From: Azophilus sp965199705
Lineage (GTDB): Bacteria > Pseudomonadota > Gammaproteobacteria > Pseudomonadales > Azotimanducaceae
Direction: 5' to 3'
Length of the DNA stretch: 64,000 nucleotides
NCBI GenBank assembly: GCA_965199705.1
Contig: OZ241359.1
Coordinates: 1,488,001 to 1,552,000, forward strand
The translations under genes and the position numbers were made by a program. Under the pieces are notes generated by a model, which saw only the letters and a list, made by a program, of their open reading frames with translations, had not been told where the DNA came from and searched no databases. Positions 61,255 through 64,000 of this stretch are shown in pieces (position 1 is the first letter of the stretch; every line of letters begins with the position of its first letter).

Positions 61255-63666
61255 ATGAGAATGATGGTTGTGGGCTCGTTGATTCTTGGCGTGGCTGGTT
61301 TTTCCATGGCTGTTCATGGTCAGGATAGCGGAGGAGGGGCCAGTAGCGGGGGGGGGGGGGGCGTGCTTGAAGAGATTGTCGTCACCGCACGGAAGGTGCA
61401 GGAGTCGGCCCAGGAGGTGCCGGTTGCAATCACCGCGATCGCTGAGGACCTTGAGCAATCCGCCGTCCGCAACCTGTCGGACCTGAACGGGTACGCTCCC
61501 AATGTATATATCGGCCGGGACGGCGGTCGTTCCAACGGCGCCAACATCAACATTCGCGGCATCAGCCCGACCCGGTCGGACGACAACTCGTTTGATGCGC
61601 CCATCGCCGTCATGATTGATGGTGTGCATCTCGGTTCCAATGCTGGACAGATTCTGGAAAATTTCGACCTTGAGCGCGTTGAGGTGCTTCGGGGGCCGCA
61701 GGGCACCCTGTTCGGAAAGAACACGGTCGGCGGCGTGGTGCACGTCGTTCGAAGCCGGCCGACCGGTGAACTCGGCGGCAGATTCAAGGCAACTGCCGGC
61801 GAAAACGGGCAGCTTGAGCTGCGTGGAGTGTTGAACGCATCACTTGTGCAGGATGTGCTGGCCGCCAAGTTGTTCGTTACCCATCTCGAAGAAGACGGTT
61901 ACCTGGAGAACATCACGACGGGTGAAGACCTTCCGATCAAGGACTACCAGAACTACGGCGCAACCTTCCTGTGGACGCCTGACGACCGTTTTGAAGCCTT
62001 GTTCACTGCCGAACGGTTCAAGGACCAAAGCCAGTTGAACGCCTACCAGACGAATTACAACCTCGCCCCCGGTGTGGAGACGCCGCCAACGGACAACCGC
62101 GAAAAGGACCTGTCTCTGGGATCTACCACCTGTGCTCTTTTCCCGGAAACTTGCAGAACCAGCCTGGACCTGCCCGACGTTTCCGAGAATGACACGGACA
62201 ATGACGCCGATCTGGATACGCTGGCGTTTACCTTGAACATGAGCTACGAGATCAACGACAGCATGACGTTGCGTTCGGTGACCGGATACCGCGACATGGA
62301 TGAATGGCGCATCTACGACTTCGACGCGTCCCGCGCGCCCTTTATCACCATAGAACGCGACAACGAGTACGATCAATTCAGCCAGGAGCTCCGGTTGGAA
62401 GGCCAATGGGAGAGGCTGTCGCTTGTCGCAGGCGCCTACTACTGGAACAGCGAATTCACCCAGGACTGGGTGACGGGCGGCCGATTCTGGGCAACCCTGT
62501 TCGGCGGCGTGGCCTATGCCCCGCCCGTTTGGCAGGCCTGTCAGGGCACAAACGGGCTGGATGGCGCCTTTGCCCCCATAGCCTGCGACCTGGGCTTGCC
62601 GAATGGCGTTACACGTGGCGCCGATGTAACCCAGATTCTCTATGAGACCCAGGAAACCACATCCATTGCCGTATTCACCCAACTGGAGTACGACCTGACA
62701 GAGCGGCTGGCGGTACTCGCCGGCATCCGTTGGACACGGGAGGAGAAAGACTTCATTGCCGGCCAGTCGTACCTCTCGAACGTCGAGCGTCAGTGGGACC
62801 GCAACTTTCCGGGCTACGCCGATTTGTCCAATGAATGGAAGGAAGTATCCCCCAAGTTTGGCGCCACCTATCGGCTCAACGATGACGCGATTGCCTACGT
62901 GTCCTACTCCGAAGGCTTTCACTCCGGCGGCTTTTTTGGCGTCAACCAGAACATCCGGGATTTCGAGCGTGACCAGTACGATCCCGAATACGCGGAAACC
63001 TGGGAGGTGGGGTTGAAGAGCCAATGGATGGAAAACCGCCTGCGATTCAATGTGACCGCGTTCCACAACAATTTCACCGACAAGCAGGAATCCTTCGTGA
63101 AGCTGGACAACGACACCAGGACAGTTGCTACCGTGTTCGAAAACGCCGCTGCCGTGACTTACCAGGGGGTGGAAGTGGAACTTCTGTTCGCTGCAACGGA
63201 GAATCTTCGTCTGTTCGTCAACTTCGGCTATCTTGACGCCAAGTACGACGAGTTCGACATCGATATCACGCCAACCGACGACATCGACAACGTCGTGGAC
63301 GCATCCTTTCTCAAGCCGAGAAACGCACCGGATTACACCTTGGGCTATGGGTTTACTTTCAATCAGCAGATCGGCCCGGGAGAGGCTGAGTTGTTCCTCA
63401 AGTGGTCCGAGCGGGGCGATCAGGAAACAGATGTCCTGAATCTGACTTCAGGACGTTTGGCTGGCGGCGAGAACGACGATCTGAGCGCTACGATCAGTTA
63501 TCGCCTGGATCGTTGGAGATTTACCATTTTCGGCACCAATTTGACGGACGAACGCTGGGAAGTGCCCATCGTGCTCGGTGGCACCAATACAACGCCGGCT
63601 CTGTTCATTGCTGGCAATACCAATCGCCCCCGTCACATCGGCGTGGAAGTTGGTATCGATCTATAG
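61255..63666 (+). CDS. TonB-dependent receptor with a poly-G tract after the signal peptide
   Basis: 803 residues from the ATG at 61255, with GGGGGGAG upstream; the longer frame from 61180 is not favoured. Signal peptide 1-23 (MMVVGSLILGVAGFSMAVHGQ region), then a glycine stretch SSGGGGGV encoded by 14 uninterrupted G bases (61348-61361), then EEIVVTARKVQESAQEVPVA as the TonB box and plug start. Plug motifs include INIRGISPTRSDD and VLRGPQGTLFGKNTVGG, and the C-terminal end is RPRHIGVEVGIDL. In the present sequence the frame is intact. A change of one G would shift the frame before the plug. Followed by a strong terminator. Confidence 0.94.
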   Translation: MRMMVVGSLILGVAGFSMAVHGQDSGGGASSGGGGGVLEEIVVTARKVQESAQEVPVAITAIAEDLEQSAVRNLSDLNGYAPNVYIGRDGGRSNGANINIRGISPTRSDDNSFDAPIAVMIDGVHLGSNAGQILENFDLERVEVLRGPQGTLFGKNTVGGVVHVVRSRPTGELGGRFKATAGENGQLELRGVLNASLVQDVLAAKLFVTHLEEDGYLENITTGEDLPIKDYQNYGATFLWTPDDRFEALFTAERFKDQSQLNAYQTNYNLAPGVETPPTDNREKDLSLGSTTCALFPETCRTSLDLPDVSENDTDNDADLDTLAFTLNMSYEINDSMTLRSVTGYRDMDEWRIYDFDASRAPFITIERDNEYDQFSQELRLEGQWERLSLVAGAYYWNSEFTQDWVTGGRFWATLFGGVAYAPPVWQACQGTNGLDGAFAPIACDLGLPNGVTRGADVTQILYETQETTSIAVFTQLEYDLTERLAVLAGIRWTREEKDFIAGQSYLSNVERQWDRNFPGYADLSNEWKEVSPKFGATYRLNDDAIAYVSYSEGFHSGGFFGVNQNIRDFERDQYDPEYAETWEVGLKSQWMENRLRFNVTAFHNNFTDKQESFVKLDNDTRTVATVFENAAAVTYQGVEVELLFAATENLRLFVNFGYLDAKYDEFDIDITPTDDIDNVVDASFLKPRNAPDYTLGYGFTFNQQIGPGEAELFLKWSERGDQETDVLNLTSGRLAGGENDDLSATISYRLDRWRFTIFGTNLTDERWEVPIVLGGTNTTPALFIAGNTNRPRHIGVEVGIDL
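61348..61361. repeat. 14-base poly-G tract inside a receptor gene
   Basis: Fourteen consecutive G bases between AGC and CGTG. It codes for part of a five-glycine linker after the signal peptide. Long homopolymer runs are prone to slippage and to sequencing error. Confidence 0.95.
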
Positions 63667-63711
63667 ATCTGAGAGAGGAATCCCGGTTCCGGTTTTTACC
63701 GGCCGCGACTG

Positions 63712-63741
63712 AAAAGCCCCGGACTTGTCCGGGGCTTTTTT
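63712..63741 (+). terminator. Rho-independent terminator of the TonB receptor gene
   Basis: AAAAGCCCCGGAC-ttg-TCCGGGGCTTTTTT: a 9-bp or longer GC-rich stem with a short loop and a T-run, 45 bases after the stop. The flanking A-run also allows it to work from the other strand. Confidence 0.93.
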
Positions 63742-63858
63742 GATGGGTTTTCGCCGAACCCGGATGTGGTGTCAGGGGCTCGTGCAGTGCCAGATTCGTC
63801 CGGTCGCGTGCAGTATGATGAAGGCCCATGCACTGTCGGCCTTCAGAGAATCGGGCGA

Positions 63859-64000
63859 ATGGCACCCTCGGCATCGTCGCACAACCAGATGCAGCGCCTG
63901 CTGGAAGCAGGCGTGCTCTGGCGGGGGCAGCGCTCGCCTGCGGTTGAACCGGTCGGCCCGGAAGGGCTGCCGAGCGGCTTTGCCGCGCTTGACGCCGAAC
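63859..64000 (+). CDS. imuA: probable ImuA/SulA-like protein, N-terminal part (cut by window end)
   Basis: 47 codons to the window end. The start reads MAPSASSHNQMQRLLEAGVL, then VLWRGQ and GLPSGFAALDAE. The LWRG and P-S/T-GFAALDAE-type motifs are characteristic of the ImuA start, just before the RecA-like P-loop. ImuA works with ImuB and DnaE2 in mutagenic DNA repair. The rest of the gene is outside the window, so the call is tentative. No clear LexA box was found upstream. Confidence 0.6.
   Translation, partial: MAPSASSHNQMQRLLEAGVLWRGQRSPAVEPVGPEGLPSGFAALDAE

Noticed and set aside
63742..63858. LexA box before imuA
   Set aside because: A CTG-N8-CAG is present near 63834, but the E. coli-type box needs CTG-N10-CAG.
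1..64000. CRISPR arrays, rRNA genes or prophage
   Set aside because: No regularly spaced repeats, rRNA sequence, or phage structural genes were seen. The only repeats are the short ones listed.

Overview
The window is a stretch of chromosome from a free-living gammaproteobacterium, probably an uncultured hydrocarbon- or lipid-degrading marine or soil lineage. The main evidence is the conserved housekeeping run rluC, maf, yceD, rpmF, fabD, fabG, acpP, fabF, mltG, tmk, holB, pilZ (about 17.4-26.5 kb). A GacA/UvrY response regulator, PepQ and many TonB-dependent receptors agree with this. No family-level marker (rRNA) is present, so the lineage is not resolved further.

Layout. (1) 1-7954: a visibly AT-richer catabolic island with a TonB-dependent receptor tail, a 3-hydroxyisobutyrate-dehydrogenase-like enzyme, a cytochrome P450, a carboxymuconolactone-decarboxylase-like protein, two HSL-type esterases, a D-aminoacylase-like amidohydrolase and a TauD-type dioxygenase, ending at a transposase fragment (8055). 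(2) 8.8-14.8 kb: a small secreted protein, an SLC13/TrkA_C permease, a periplasmic-binding lipoprotein, a Tat-exported aldo/keto-reductase-like protein and LarC. (3) 15.1-17.3 kb: a minus-strand DUF35, thiolase-like and methyltransferase operon. (4) 17.4-26.5 kb: the ribosome and fatty-acid core run, notable because plsX and fabH are absent between rpmF and fabD. (5) 26.5-30.5 kb: a GNAT, an S9 dipeptidyl peptidase and PepQ. (6) 30.9-45.5 kb: a second, larger catabolic island with a TonB receptor, amidohydrolase_2, SDR, a second D-aminoacylase-like enzyme, aldehyde dehydrogenase, IclR regulator, P450 with its own 3Fe-4S ferredoxin, APH-like kinase, epoxide hydrolase, a ferritin-like metal hydrolase and an alpha/beta esterase. 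It ends in an acyl-CoA synthetase remnant next to IS4-family transposase debris. (7) 46.1-50.0 kb: a three-subunit xanthine-dehydrogenase-type molybdoenzyme with a MoaD-like protein. (8) 50.1-53.1 kb: HAD phosphatase, SDR and a Rieske oxygenase. (9) 53.3-54.5 kb: tRNA-Val and tRNA-Asp, then GacA. (10) 54.5-59.7 kb: a lipid/alkane locus with WS/DGAT acyltransferase, GNAT, CYP153-type P450 and two SDRs. (11) 59.9-64.0 kb: an Rpn-family nuclease, a phase-variation-like TonB receptor locus, a strong terminator, and the start of a probable imuA.

How it fits together. TonB receptors (three, one partial) would bring hydrophobic or complex substrates across the outer membrane. P450s, the Rieske oxygenase and the TauD enzyme would oxidise them. 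Esterases, epoxide hydrolase, amidohydrolases, SDRs, ALDH and HIBADH-like enzymes would process the products toward acyl-CoA metabolism. Substrates cannot be read from sequence alone.

The most striking signal is at the last TonB receptor (61255-63666). It has an uninterrupted run of 14 G just after the signal peptide, and six perfect 8-bp tandem repeats plus a 15-bp repeat abutting a near-consensus promoter. This is the architecture expected of a phase-variable surface receptor. Two islands sharing receptor, P450, esterase and D-aminoacylase-like modules are the best candidate for an undescribed catabolic system.
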